From NCBI RefSeq assembly GCF_033807575.1, contig NC_084710.1, forward strand, positions 23,262,857 to 23,326,856: a stretch of DNA of 64,000 nt. The letters are read 5' to 3'. The notes beneath the pieces are model-generated. The model was not told the origin of the DNA. It searched no databases and saw nothing but the letters and a program-made list of their open reading frames with translations. Source of the stretch: Cydia pomonella. Lineage: Eukaryota; Arthropoda; Insecta; Lepidoptera; Tortricidae. This document shows positions 31,769 through 41,159 of the stretch, piece by piece; the first letter of the stretch is position 1; every line of letters begins with the position of its first letter. Made by a program: the position numbers and the translations under genes.

Positions 31769-32665
31769 ATGTCGCTTACAAATATCGAAAGTGATGTGCA
31801 AAAAGTGCTTCAACATGTGTTTAAACTAATGGATAAAGTAAACCAGTTGGAAATCGTTATTAGTGAGCAAAATGTGAAAATTTCAAATCTAACTCGCGAG
31901 TTAACTAGCAAAGCGGACGGGAATCAACCTACCCCCAAGTCTCAGCCTAAAAAGCCAACGGTCACACCAGCGCTCGCTCAGCCGCGTCCACCGCGGCAAG
32001 CGCGCGTCAACGCAACTGCGGCGCTAACTCGTGCAACACAGAGTCGAAAGTCGAGCACTCCCGCGACGGCCACGACACCGGTTGCAGATGCAACCGACGC
32101 GAACTTACCTGTAGATACTACACACGAGATACCTACAGTACCCGGGTTAAATAACTCAACTGTATCCCAAATAAATCCTGTAATTCAGCAGAAAGCCACC
32201 CCTGAACCGGTAGCAAAAGTCTTACCAGAATCGCCTATCATTTCTGATTTAACCGACAATATTGATGACATTCAAACATGGGAAGAAGTACGGCCACGAA
32301 AGAAAAACCGAAAAATCATCCGCAGATCCGTTATCAAAGGCACCGGATCGGAAGATTCTGAATTGCAATCAATGGAGCGAGTAAGACGCATTCATGCATG
32401 CTTTTTCAAGGCCCAGACTACAGCCGACGTCTTACTGCGATATATGAACAAGAAAAATAAATGCGACGGATACAAAGTGGAACAGCTTACACTAAAGCAT
32501 AAGTACTACGCCTCGTTTTCAATAACACTACCTAACGACAAATATGACTATTTTATGGACCCGAGTAGCTGGCCGGCTGGAGTCGAGGTCAGTGAGTGGT
32601 TTCGTGGCGGCACCCGGCGTGGCAGACCCGCGCCCGGCAGTGCCACTATTAGCCCGAGGGTCTAA
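31769..32665 (+). CDS. LINE ORF1: coiled-coil nucleic-acid-binding protein
   Basis: The ATG at 31769 starts a 298-residue protein. An in-frame extension to 31664 exists, but it uses sequence unlike the rest, so I prefer the internal ATG (aaaatgtcg). Residues about 1-50 form a heptad-like coiled coil (LQHVFKLMDKVNQLEIVISE). A Pro/Ala/Thr-rich linker follows, then a basic patch (RPRKKNRKIIRRS). The C-terminal domain (YASFSITLPNDKYDYFMDPS, WPAGVEVSEWF) resembles the SFKI..P....DP..WP.GV domain I associate with ORF1 of CR1-like arthropod elements. No zinc knuckle is present. Role by family: RNA binding and RNP assembly. The frame is intact. Confidence 0.75.
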   Translation: MSLTNIESDVQKVLQHVFKLMDKVNQLEIVISEQNVKISNLTRELTSKADGNQPTPKSQPKKPTVTPALAQPRPPRQARVNATAALTRATQSRKSSTPATATTPVADATDANLPVDTTHEIPTVPGLNNSTVSQINPVIQQKATPEPVAKVLPESPIISDLTDNIDDIQTWEEVRPRKKNRKIIRRSVIKGTGSEDSELQSMERVRRIHACFFKAQTTADVLLRYMNKKNKCDGYKVEQLTLKHKYYASFSITLPNDKYDYFMDPSSWPAGVEVSEWFRGGTRRGRPAPGSATISPRV

Positions 32666-33290
32666 ACACAAGGAGTCTAACAACAGTGGAGTCAAATTAA
32701 TTAATGTAATCCACCAGAATATAAACCGTCTTGAAAATAAAACCTATAGATTGGAATGCGAACTCCAACTATGCGATCCTGTCGTAGACGTGGTTTGCCT
32801 GACGGAGCACTGGCTGCAGTCAAACCAGCTAAGTACAGTCAATATCCTTAACTACTCCCTTCGTGCTCAATACTCGAGACCCTCGCGCCGTGGCGGAGGC
32901 GCCTGTATTTACGCCAGGACCGAACTAATAACGATAGAGCGACCAGAAGTTGGAAACCTGTCAGTTGAGATGCACTTCGAAACCTGTGCCGTCGAGTGCA
33001 TCGGCGCCGACCTCATCGTAGTGTGCATTTACAGACCTCCTAGCGGTGACGTACAATTATATTTTTCTAAGCTAACCGAATTATTAAATATGACAATTAT
33101 GCAAAATTACAAGATCTTGTTAATCGGTGATATTAACATAGATTTATTGACTAAATGTACCCTGACATGTAAAATGAATGATATTATAAAACAATATGGA
33201 TTTAGACAATTAATTAATATGCCTACTAGAATAAGCACTTTATCTAGCACCTGTATCGATCACGCATGTTCCGAATATTCCGAAATCTGA
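32544..33290 (+). CDS. LINE ORF2, 5' part: APE-type endonuclease
   Basis: It opens at ATG 32544, overlapping ORF1 by 122 bases in the +1 frame. Endonuclease features are NVIHQNINRL (catalytic Asn region), CLTEHWL (Glu), VCIYRPPSGD, LLIGDINIDLL (the GD-x-N motif, Ile for the usual Phe) and the STCIDH block. The frame stops at TGA 33288-33290. The expected continuation lies in the next frame, consistent with one extra base at the ttccg of 33269-33273. Translation of ORF2 in this arrangement may involve reinitiation. That is inference. Confidence 0.85.
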   Translation: MTILWTRVAGRLESRSVSGFVAAPGVADPRPAVPLLARGSKHKESNNSGVKLINVIHQNINRLENKTYRLECELQLCDPVVDVVCLTEHWLQSNQLSTVNILNYSLRAQYSRPSRRGGGACIYARTELITIERPEVGNLSVEMHFETCAVECIGADLIVVCIYRPPSGDVQLYFSKLTELLNMTIMQNYKILLIGDINIDLLTKCTLTCKMNDIIKQYGFRQLINMPTRISTLSSTCIDHACSEYSEI

Positions 33291-33321
33291 CATCCAGAAT
33301 GTATCTTGTATTGAGCTTAAC

Positions 33322-35550
33322 TTGTCTGACCACGTAAGCATAAATGTTTCTGTAAATATTAAAAATAACTTAAATACTGGTAGTAATCATGTATTAAAAC
33401 GAACTTTTTCAAATAACAACATAAATCATTTTATTTCTAATTTGGAACAATATAATTGGGTTGAAATTCATGATAAACGTATATGTCCTGGTGATAAGAT
33501 AGTTATGAACGTAATAAAGCATTATTTTGACATATGTTTCCCACTTAGAAAACAGTTGGTAAAAAACAATGTGAAAATCTGGGTTACCGAAACGGTTCGA
33601 CAAATTCGCTACCGAATACACAAACTTAAGTTAGAAATATCTAGAGCGCCTAATGATTGCGAGTTACGCCTGACCCTTGAAAAAATGGAAGTACTGTATT
33701 GGTCCACATTAAAATCGACTCGTTGTGAATATGTAAACAGTCAGATAGCTAGATCGAATGAAAACTTGTCTCGATGCATATGGCGCGTTATCGCCTCCGA
33801 AACATGCAAAAACTCGAATAAAAATAATAGTGCCTTAAACATATTTATTTCTAAAACAGCTGGTGAGAGCGATACCGCGCGCGCCGTCGCTGCCGCCGAC
33901 CGCCTGAACCGGTACTATATACAAACAAATGTAAACAATACAAAGCCGTGTAATCGCTCTGCTCTTATCTATTTGTATAACTATTTACCAATATACGTGC
34001 CTACATTCCAGTTTGAACCCTACACTCTAACTGAAATAGTTAAAGCCTTTAAAATAATTAAGCGAAAAAAATCCCAAGATATTAACGACATGTCTACTTG
34101 CGTGCTGGACTACCTACCGCCAGTGGTCGTGTCATTATTCCTGCTTTTATTCAACGAGTGCCTAATTAATGGAGTATATCCAGATATATTGAAACTTATA
34201 AAAGTACAACCTATATATAAAGGAAAGGGTGAAATGGAGCTTGAGAAATGTTTCCGACCAATATCTCTAATACCCATTATGTCTAAGGTTTTCGAGTATC
34301 TTATGAGTTCATCACTTATGAGATATTTCATAGGTAATGGTTTATTAAATACGCAACAGTATGCATATCAAGCGGGGCGGTCGACGACTGACGCGACGCG
34401 CGATGTCGTGGCGCGGACGCTGACTCATCTCGACGCCGGGCGACAAGTCGCTGCTATATTTTGCGATTTGTCGCGCGCCTTCGAGCTGATCGACCACTCT
34501 TTGCTCCTTGAAAAATTATCTAGGTATGGTGTCGGAGGCCAGTTTCATAATACTATACGCTCCTTTCTAAATAACCGCAAACAGAGTACATGCGTTATGA
34601 ACTCTAAATCGAATTTAGAAAATATAGGCAATACGGCTGTACCACAGGGATCCACAATGGGAAATGTCCTATTTTTAATCCTGGTAAACGACATCTCATC
34701 GGCTAGTCCTGATTTAGAGTTCATAACTTATGCCGATGACACATGCATCCTGGTGAGCGCTGACAACCTTCAAATTTTAAATTCTAAGGTCGAAATTGCT
34801 ATGCAACTAATATCTCAATGGTTTGCTGCAAACGGAATGCTATTAAATCTAGAAAAAAACAATATTTTATATTTTCAGCTTAGACATAACATTAACAACA
34901 AACTACTTATAAAGCTAAATGACGTCGAAGTACCACAAGCTAAAGAGGTAAAATACCTAGGCTTCATCCTAGATTCCGGTCTCACGTGGTCCCCTCACAT
35001 CGACTGCTTGTGCGGCAAACTGTCTTCCGCATGCTATGCGCTTTCCAGAATAGCACCGACCTTGTCTCATGAAAATGTGATAAAAGCGTACTATGGGTAT
35101 TTTCATTCGCTTCTTATTATGGGTGCTGACCTTTGGGCGACGGCGGCTGAACGCGAAAGGCCTTTCAAATTACAAAAACGTGCTGTTCGTATTATCAGCG
35201 GAAAGTCATATGATCATCCCGCAAAAAGTTTATTTAAAGAGTATAAGATTCTCACTCTTCCGAGTGTTTACATATTAAGCGCATGTAAGTATGTTAGAGC
35301 TAACGTGGATCAATACGCTACCCATTCGCAGGCCCGTAGAATTAACCGGTTAATCGTCCCGCGGTGCAGGCTCGCAAGGGCCCGAAAGTCACTTGGGATC
35401 TTAGGCGTAAAATTGTATAACTTGCTACCTGAGGAAATAAAACTAGCAAAAACGAATAAAAAGTTTGACCAAAATCTTAAAGCAATGTTAACTGACTTAG
35501 CATGCTACAGCGTCGACGAATTTGTTGAATCGTGTACTAACCCTAAGTAG
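33322..35550 (+). CDS. LINE ORF2, 3' part: reverse transcriptase
   Basis: The frame is open from at least 33265, and the endonuclease SDH motif falls at its visible start (LSDHVSINVSV), so 33322 is not a true start codon. Counted from 33322, the reverse transcriptase has KCFRPISLIPIMSKVFE at about 309-325, QAGRST at 350-355, motif A DLSRAFE at 382-388, VPQGSTMGN at 440-448 and catalytic YADD at 470-473, then thumb and C-terminal region to TAG/TAA at 35550. The PQGSTMGNVLF box differs from the common PQGSxLGPLLF (Asn for Pro). Otherwise the domain looks intact. The protein would reverse-transcribe element RNA at a nicked target. It is separated from its endonuclease by a single-base frameshift. 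Confidence 0.9.
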   Translation: MSDHVSINVSVNIKNNLNTGSNHVLKRTFSNNNINHFISNLEQYNWVEIHDKRICPGDKIVMNVIKHYFDICFPLRKQLVKNNVKIWVTETVRQIRYRIHKLKLEISRAPNDCELRLTLEKMEVLYWSTLKSTRCEYVNSQIARSNENLSRCIWRVIASETCKNSNKNNSALNIFISKTAGESDTARAVAAADRLNRYYIQTNVNNTKPCNRSALIYLYNYLPIYVPTFQFEPYTLTEIVKAFKIIKRKKSQDINDMSTCVLDYLPPVVVSLFLLLFNECLINGVYPDILKLIKVQPIYKGKGEMELEKCFRPISLIPIMSKVFEYLMSSSLMRYFIGNGLLNTQQYAYQAGRSTTDATRDVVARTLTHLDAGRQVAAIFCDLSRAFELIDHSLLLEKLSRYGVGGQFHNTIRSFLNNRKQSTCVMNSKSNLENIGNTAVPQGSTMGNVLFLILVNDISSASPDLEFITYADDTCILVSADNLQILNSKVEIAMQLISQWFAANGMLLNLEKNNILYFQLRHNINNKLLIKLNDVEVPQAKEVKYLGFILDSGLTWSPHIDCLCGKLSSACYALSRIAPTLSHENVIKAYYGYFHSLLIMGADLWATAAERERPFKLQKRAVRIISGKSYDHPAKSLFKEYKILTLPSVYILSACKYVRANVDQYATHSQARRINRLIVPRCRLARARKSLGILGVKLYNLLPEEIKLAKTNKKFDQNLKAMLTDLACYSVDEFVESCTNPK

Positions 35551-35780
35551 GTAATTTATATATAAACACGTTTTTAATTTTTTACCTTATAAATAACATG
35601 ACGACTTGAAAGACATGCGACCTATTGAATGCTGATTATGTATTTGTTCTGCTTTAAACATATTTTTTATTTTATAATAAGTGACATTTATCCAAAAAAT
35701 GCTGTGTACCTACTAGTATTAGTTGAATATGTACCTAACTCAAAATGACCTGTAAAACATTGACTTTTACCAATAAATTT

Positions 35781-35808
35781 CTTGTATCTTGTATCTTGTA
35801 TCTTGTAT
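35781..35808 (+). repeat. LINE 3' terminal repeat (cttgtat x4)
   Basis: Four perfect 7-bp units follow caataaattt. Short terminal repeats of this kind arise at 3' ends of CR1-like elements. Confidence 0.92.
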
Positions 35809-36167
35809 GACTGCATTTGCAATTTTGAATGACGAAAATATAGGTAATCTTATAACTCACACTAATAATAAAGGTAGTCTTTAAACAATAGTCCTTACAC
35901 CCTGGCGGGTGCTGCATCCTCGGTGAACCCCTTACATTTCATTCAAGTGTTAAAAGAGCGTATTCGTGTTGGCTTCAGCTCCGCGCATGCCTCCCAAAGG
36001 TCCGGAACACCATTATTCCCTGATTAGAAAGACATACAAATTTACAAATAAATGATTATATGGAAAATTTCCCATATTTTCGCATGGTTTCAAGTATATT
36101 AATACATGGAAATCGTACCAGAAAAGAGGTTGTTGCCTTACATCAAATAAGTAGTTCTGTTTTTAGG
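35809..36167. other. Non-coding spacer
   Basis: No gene or repeat recognised. Confidence 0.4.
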
Positions 36168-36660
36168 GTTCCGTAGTAGGAACCCTTATAGTTTCGCCAT
36201 GTCCGTCTGTCTGTTTGTCTGTCCGAGGCTTTGCTCCGTGGTCGTTAGTGCTAGAAAGCTGAAATTCGGCATGGATTTATAAATCAATAAAGCCGACAAA
36301 GTCGTGTAATAAAATCTAAAAATTTAATTTTTTTGAGGGTACCTCCCCTACACGTAAAGTGGGGGTGATTTTTTTTCTGCTTCAACCCTACAGTGTGGGA
36401 AATCGTTGGAAAGGGCTTTCAAAACTAATAGGGGTCTTCAACAAACATTTTTTGATTTTGTGAATATATTCGGAGATAATCGCTCCGAAAGAAAAAAAAA
36501 TGTTTCCCCCTCCTCTAACTTTTGAACCATAGGTCCAAAAAATATGAAAAAAATCGTGGAAATAGAGCTTAAGAAAGACTTTAAATGAAAACTATAGCGG
36601 ACATGATCACTTTAGCTGTTTTTGAGTTATCGCAAAAAGTTTCCCCTTCATAGTAAAAAG
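36168..36660 (+). mobile_element. GTCTGTCTG-type interspersed repeat (family E), long copy
   Basis: Begins agggttccgtagtaggaacc, has cgccatgtccgtctgtctg and tcgttagtgctagaaagctg, and continues as AT-rich text to about 36660. It matches the copy at 11177 closely over the first 150 bases. Confidence 0.75.
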
Positions 36661-36678
36661 ACTTTAATTAGGTACTGA

Positions 36679-36974
36679 TTATACAAATTTGCCTATTTGT
36701 TCAACTTTAAGTTTAAGTAGCATTTCTTCATCAACCTGTTCAGGCAGATCGAAATCGTCATTTGATGGTGGATCATCAATGAATGATTTTTCAATGTCGG
36801 CGCACATGTCCGGTCTGGTATATTCTCGCAGGATTGACCATTGCTGTAGTTGCAAACAGCTGAGCATTTGAGTCCTGCTTTCCTGCAACTACAACTGCTG
36901 GTATAACCTTTTTTGCAGTTACAGTTCAAAAATTTTGCAAACCTTTGAGAAGCCGTAGAAACTATTTGGCTCAC
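36679..36974 (-). pseudogene. Cys-rich CXC (tesmin/TSO1-like) domain fragment, frameshifted
   Basis: On the minus strand one frame encodes FLNCNCKKGYTSSCSCRKAG and LKCSAVCNYSNGQSCENI. The C-x-C-x7-C-x-C-x6-C-x3-C-x8-C spacing recalls CXC-type Cys-rich domains found in multicopy, transposon-associated insect proteins. Near 36830 the likely continuation moves to another frame (CADIEKSFIDDPPSNDDFDL, then PEQVDEEMLLKLKVEQIGKF) and ends at a stop at 36679. One frameshift and no visible N-terminus make it a pseudogene or a single exon of a broken copy. The parent gene is not identified. Confidence 0.5.
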
Positions 36975-37238
36975 TAAGACTATTAAGACTATATTGTCAA
37001 TTAATTGCCAAATTCATCTTCTTGAAAGTGTGCATAGTGACTTTTGCCGTAACTCCGGTTCTCGGTGGATTTCCCACCGATCCCAAAAGCATTGGAGTTC
37101 GAAAACTTGGATTTGTTATTACCATTTCATCACTACCAACATATTAAAAAAACAGGACTACCTCATTTGATGTTAAGTAAAATGTACCATAGACTATATT
37201 ATCGAAAATTGATTTTGGCAGCATCAACAATAAGTTTA

Positions 37239-37254
37239 AGTGGGTTCAATTGAA
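37239..37254. repeat. 16-bp direct repeat, left copy
   Basis: agtgggttcaattgaa, repeated exactly at 37560-37575. The pair brackets the LTR/PBS remnant. Confidence 0.9.
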
Positions 37255-37270
37255 GCCCATTAGGTATTTG

Positions 37271-37468
37271 GCCCCACGTTGGGTGCCAATTGTAACTTGG
37301 CGAATAAAGAGGTTTTTTATATAGTTTAATCAAAGGGTACGAATGGAGTGAGAGGCCTCATCTACTACAGTTAATGCACGAAAATTGGTTTACAGCACAC
37401 TTTCACTATACATATAATGCTATCCTTACTTCCCACAGCTCTCCCATTCCCTAAGTAGAGGTGTTACA
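37271..37468 (-). mobile_element. LTR end plus primer-binding-site remnant
   Basis: On the minus strand the sequence ends ccaagttaca, then at + tggcacccaacgtggggc. That is an LTR ending in CA followed by a primer-binding-site-like sequence, as in Ty3/gypsy-type retrotransposons. A tgtaacacc at 37460-37468 could be the LTR start (TGTAAC...GTTACA, 178 bp). However, the sequence beyond it is shared with 44815-44880, so the 5' boundary is uncertain. No gag or pol is attached. Confidence 0.55.
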
Positions 37469-37559
37469 GCAAGATCACGTTCGGTCCCCACGGATTAGTA
37501 TTATAGCAGGTAAGTGCACTTAATACTGAGAGTTATGATCGCCATTTCGGTTATGGCTT

Positions 37560-37575
37560 AGTGGGTTCAATTGAA
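37560..37575. repeat. 16-bp direct repeat, right copy
   Basis: agtgggttcaattgaa, identical to 37239-37254. It is far longer than the 4-6 bp duplications made by LTR element integration. Confidence 0.9.
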
Positions 37576-37775
37576 ACTTTGGGATTTGAGTAGATTTTGA
37601 AAGGATTGGATAATTTAGTTGCGGGTAAAACTGTGAAGAGAGTTATGGTTTTAAGACAATATATCACGGTCAATCTTGCTTACATACTTGTGAGCTGCAA
37701 AATCCAAATTACTTATTTGAAAACTGTGATCAGCAGTTTCATTAGAGACGACCTGCTGATTTCCCGTGTTGATAT

Positions 37776-38000
37776 ATTAAATAAATATAATAGGAAAATT
37801 CTTATACAAATTGACTAAGTCCAACGAAAAGTCAGTCAACGATAGATATAATATATAATATACATACATAGAAAACATCCATGACTCAGGAACAAATATC
37901 TGTGCTTATCGCACAAATAAATGCCCCTACCGCGATTTGAACCCAGGATCATTGGCTTCATAGGCAGGGCCACTATCCACTAGGCCAGACCGGTCATCAA
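37776..38000 (-). mobile_element. SINE family A, diverged copy with internal loss
   Basis: Has head (ctagtggatagtggccctgc), B box (gggttcaaatcgcgg) and body on the minus strand. The tail-proximal part is shortened (the aagctcaataaggcttgtgt block is mostly missing). Confidence 0.85.
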
Positions 38001-38100
38001 ATAATATATTATAATAATGTTTATAAAGGTGGATCTTCTTGACCTATCTTTTCCTGATTTCTGTTGGTTACTTGCTTTTATATAGTTTTATATTATTGCC

Positions 38101-38357
38101 TTAATTTACATAATAATATTTAGCGTTATCTGCTCTTGAATTGTCAGTAAACAATCGAAACGTGAGTGTTCGGGGTTCGGATTCATCATCCGCCCACGCC
38201 GGTCGTAATTGATTCCTACATTTGCGTCTATTGTCACGGCTTCGATGATGTTCCTCCTGGCACTTAGGTACAATGGCTAAATAATACACATGGTGATTTT
38301 GTTGCAACTGACCGTACTGTGAGGGATGAATATGTGGATCATACGGAATAACGTTTA
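38101..38357 (-). CDS. Candidate terminal exon of an unidentified host gene
   Basis: On the minus strand a strong splice-acceptor-like sequence (cgtgttttttttccatag) ends at about 38358. It is followed by ~84 open codons to TAA at 38101. The peptide (NVIPYDPHIHPSQYGQLQQN, later KCQEEHHRSRDNRRKCRNQL and ADDESEPRTLTFRLFTDN) has balanced, hydrophilic composition, unlike the Lys/Asn/Ile/Phe-biased random frames nearby. The frame has no ATG, so an upstream exon would be needed, and none is identified. I do not recognise a family. Chance is a real alternative. Confidence 0.3.
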
Positions 38358-38552
38358 CTATGGAAAAAAAACACGAAATCGCGAAAAAAATAATTGTTCC
38401 GTAGACATAGACATAAATCACTGAAATGTATGAGCTACAAGTTGTTTCCACGAGAATCAATAGAACTATTTTTCCATCCCTCCCGTTTTACACACTGTAT
38501 TTTTTGTCAGACTTGCTAAAAAAAAACCTAAATTAAAATTAAATATGGTAAA
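38358..38552. other. Upstream sequence of the candidate exon
   Basis: Open on the minus strand back to 38460, but with intron-like T-rich composition. No upstream exon is recognised. Confidence 0.3.
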
Positions 38553-38654
38553 ATTAAGCTAGTTCTACGGATTCGACTCACGTGTTTTTAGTCACTTGCG
38601 CGACATGTTTCGGACTAAAAACATGTGAGTGGAATCCGTAGAATTAGTTTAATG
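38553..38654. mobile_element. Foldback MITE (~102 bp)
   Basis: ctagttctacggattcgact and cacgtgtttttagtc pair with gactaaaaacatgtgagtgg and aatccgtagaattag. The loop is about 19 bases. Non-coding. Confidence 0.85.
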
Positions 38655-39042
38655 TTAGTATTGTCTCACGACACTTTAATTTGAATGGTAAAATAACTGG
38701 ATTTTGTTTATAATAATTCATAATCAGCGATTAAATCATTGAAATGTAACTTTTAAAATCATAAACAAATGAAATTTAATATTTATTTGAATATGTTTTA
38801 AGTGAAACTTCTTTATAGCATGATTTTAAATAAATGTCTGAATTATAACCTTTGTGCAATAACTACCATATTTTTTGAGCAAGTGCGCTTAAATAAATAT
38901 TGACCTCTTAATATTATGTAATAAAAAAGCAAAATTTATAGTGCAAAGTTACCAGTCCCAAAAAAAGAAAAACACCGTTTAACTGTAAGCCGAGAAGGGA
39001 ACCGGATACCACCTTTTACCGCGCGCAAATACGGGCTCAGGT

Positions 39043-39200
39043 GTTGGAGGGATGTTGGAAAAAACGCTCACCACTGTAGGTCGAATGTGCATTCCATTAT
39101 ACCAGTAGATAAGACCTGTTGTTTTGGAGGGATAGCAAAAATGCTCACCACTGTTGGTCGAACGTGCAGTACGTTAAACCTGTAGATAAGACTTGTTGGT
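39043..39200 (+). repeat. Diverged tandem duplication, period 77 bp
   Basis: gctcaccactgtaggtcgaa at 39066 and gctcaccactgttggtcgaa at 39143, each followed by gtgca, and by gtagataaga-cttgttg about 30 bases on. Two units only. The minus-strand frame 39068-39343 is a by-product. Confidence 0.8.
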
Positions 39201-39679
39201 TTTGAGCGAGAAAATTGAGGGCAGGTTATCAACTTTCGTTGTGGCATTGTTTTTAAGAGTGATGTGCTTGAAAGTTGAATTAATATTAGGTATCTACCGA
39301 ATTTTAATAAAGCCTTGATTATCAAGTGAATAACGTTTAACACGTACTGAATGCTTTTTGTCTTTTTTTTGCAATTTTTTAATTATATTTACATTTTTGT
39401 ATAAACTATTCCTAATTTCGCTAACAGGTAATAAAAAACAGAGCAATGTGTCCCAAAATTTATAATTGGTTGCCCAGTGACTTAAAACTAGTTAAAATGT
39501 CTGATATTTAATTTATAACGAAGCTCAAGGGGTACTAAATAAAGAAAGCATTTTCGTCGGGAGTAAAATTTTTTAATAGAATAGATTAATCGAATATTTC
39601 AAATGCCTGCCTGTGATATAACTTGAAAAATGAAAAATAGCCAGTTAATTGAAAAAAAAAATATTAATTGAATAATGAC
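39201..39679. other. Non-coding stretch
   Basis: AT-rich, nothing recognised. Confidence 0.4.
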
Positions 39680-39758
39680 GTACAGTTGAGTTCATAAATA
39701 TATTTAAAAAAAAACACCTTAATCCATTGCTATAAGGTAATTATGAACTCGACTGTAC
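39680..39758. mobile_element. Small inverted-repeat element (79 bp)
   Basis: gtacagttgagttcataa pairs with ttatgaactcgactgtac across an AT-rich loop. It resembles a short MITE. Confidence 0.8.
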
Positions 39759-40133
39759 CTAGTTATAATCTTTGTTTGTATGTAAATTTATATAATAATT
39801 ATAATCTTTGTTGGTATGTAAAGAGTGCTAAACCGAAAATATTAAATTACCTGTAACGCTTGTTATCAATACATTATTGATTGATTGTTAATGACACGTT
39901 TGCAACTAACAAATTACTTTTTCTAATACTAATTTAGGCGAGTAATTGTATAATCTCCTGAATACTATTTCAGGTAGAACAAACTGGTTTTGATCCTATA
40001 TATATTATGACCTTGAAGATCCCTCGTGCTGATTGGTGCATGCGAAATGAAGTGATAGTCGTGCGTGAGATGCGTGCCAATCTCCAAGAACATCGTCACG
40101 GTAGTATCAAAATCAGTTCATAATCATAACAAA
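39759..40133. other. Non-coding stretch
   Basis: No gene or repeat recognised. Confidence 0.4.
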
Positions 40134-40636
40134 TTTTTTTTTTAGAAACCAGTCATATAAACATATCAACAATGCAATACAAATGATGTAACACAAAAGG
40201 ATAATACAACAAAAAGACCTTGAAATCCATAAATTATAAATTATGTTAACTGAAATAAATATAGTTATAGCTAACGCAATTTTCTGTATTAGATAGAAAA
40301 ATAACTGATATCAATATATAGGTACTAAAACAACTTACGTGTAACTATATTTTTTAGAGTAGCCAACGAATTTTGAAAGCAATCTCCTTCAAATTGATGT
40401 TTATTATAGTAACTAGGAACATGTCTGAAAAAGGTATGCCTGGAATAGTTTTTGACCGAAAAACTAATATGAAACAACGATCGAGGGCGTAAGGGGTGAT
40501 GCGGACAACTGAAAGTAATTAATATTAATAGATTAGGACAATAAATAATATTTTTTAGAATTTTAAACAAAAACATAACGTCTAAGTATATTCTATGGTT
40601 AAAAAGGGAAGGTACACCAAAATATTTCGCCGCCAA
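40134..40636 (-). pseudogene. LINE 3' end: ORF2 C-terminal remnant with poly(A)
   Basis: On the minus strand, 103 open codons (40325-40636) encode YLDVMFLFKILKNIIYCPNL, then LITFSCPHHPLRPRSLFHI and FFRHVPSYYNK. This fits the C-terminal tail common in Jockey/CR1-type ORF2 (R..D..FLYKIL...I.CP.LL..I.F..P). After the stop, ~180 bases of AT-rich 3' UTR lead to a ten-base poly(A) (40134-40143 as T on plus). It is a 5'-truncated copy. The surviving frame has no stop, so it may be fairly young. Confidence 0.72.
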
Positions 40637-41159
40637 CGTTGAATTTACAAAATACGTAACTGTTCTTTAGCTTAACGATTTTAAGAAAATGTTATGAATT
40701 CTCTCCAAACGGTCAATATGGACTTAGTATTGTAGTAAAATCTTAAATTAGAATAATTAATAGAATCAGGCGTTACTTTGCGGAAATCCATGTTAATTAA
40801 AGTAAGAAAATTGACATTAATTGCATGTAAAAATATGCAAGTAAGTATAATGGGTTAGCACTGATTGACTAACACGTTATTTTCTCCCGGATTAGCAAAG
40901 TAATATTTCTTGCTTTAATTTTCTTAATTTAGAATCGACTGGGCATATATAAGTCATGTTATGTCCAATATCAGCACAATGAGATTGATATCAGACGTGT
41001 CACCGCCATGGCTCGTCGCGGCCGGACGGTAGCTCCATCACTGTCGCTCTGATCGATTACTTTAATTATTAAACTGCTCATTATCCTTCTTATGGGCCTG
41101 AGGGAACGTATAGGCAATAGAGCTAAAAAATACTTTTTTTGACAAAAAAATATTTTTTA
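40637..41159. other. Non-coding stretch
   Basis: No recognised feature. Confidence 0.35.

Larger units (their letters stand above)
31664..35808 (+). mobile_element. CR1/Jockey-like non-LTR retrotransposon, nearly complete
   Basis: It carries ORF1 (31769-32665), ORF2 endonuclease (32544-33290) and reverse transcriptase (33322-35550), then a ~230-base 3' UTR ending in four cttgtat units (35781-35808). A short tandem repeat in place of poly(A) is typical of CR1-group elements. The reverse transcriptase wording (motif A CDLSRAFELIDHSLLLEKL) fits the CR1/Jockey group. The 5' end is uncertain (about 31600-31760) and no target-site duplication was found. One frameshift at the end of the endonuclease is the only clear coding break. 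Confidence 0.88.

Noticed and set aside
37291..37468. A complete 178-bp LTR defined by TGTAAC...GTTACA
   Set aside because: The sequence outside the putative start is shared with 44815-44850, so the true LTR start is probably elsewhere. Only the LTR end and primer site are kept.
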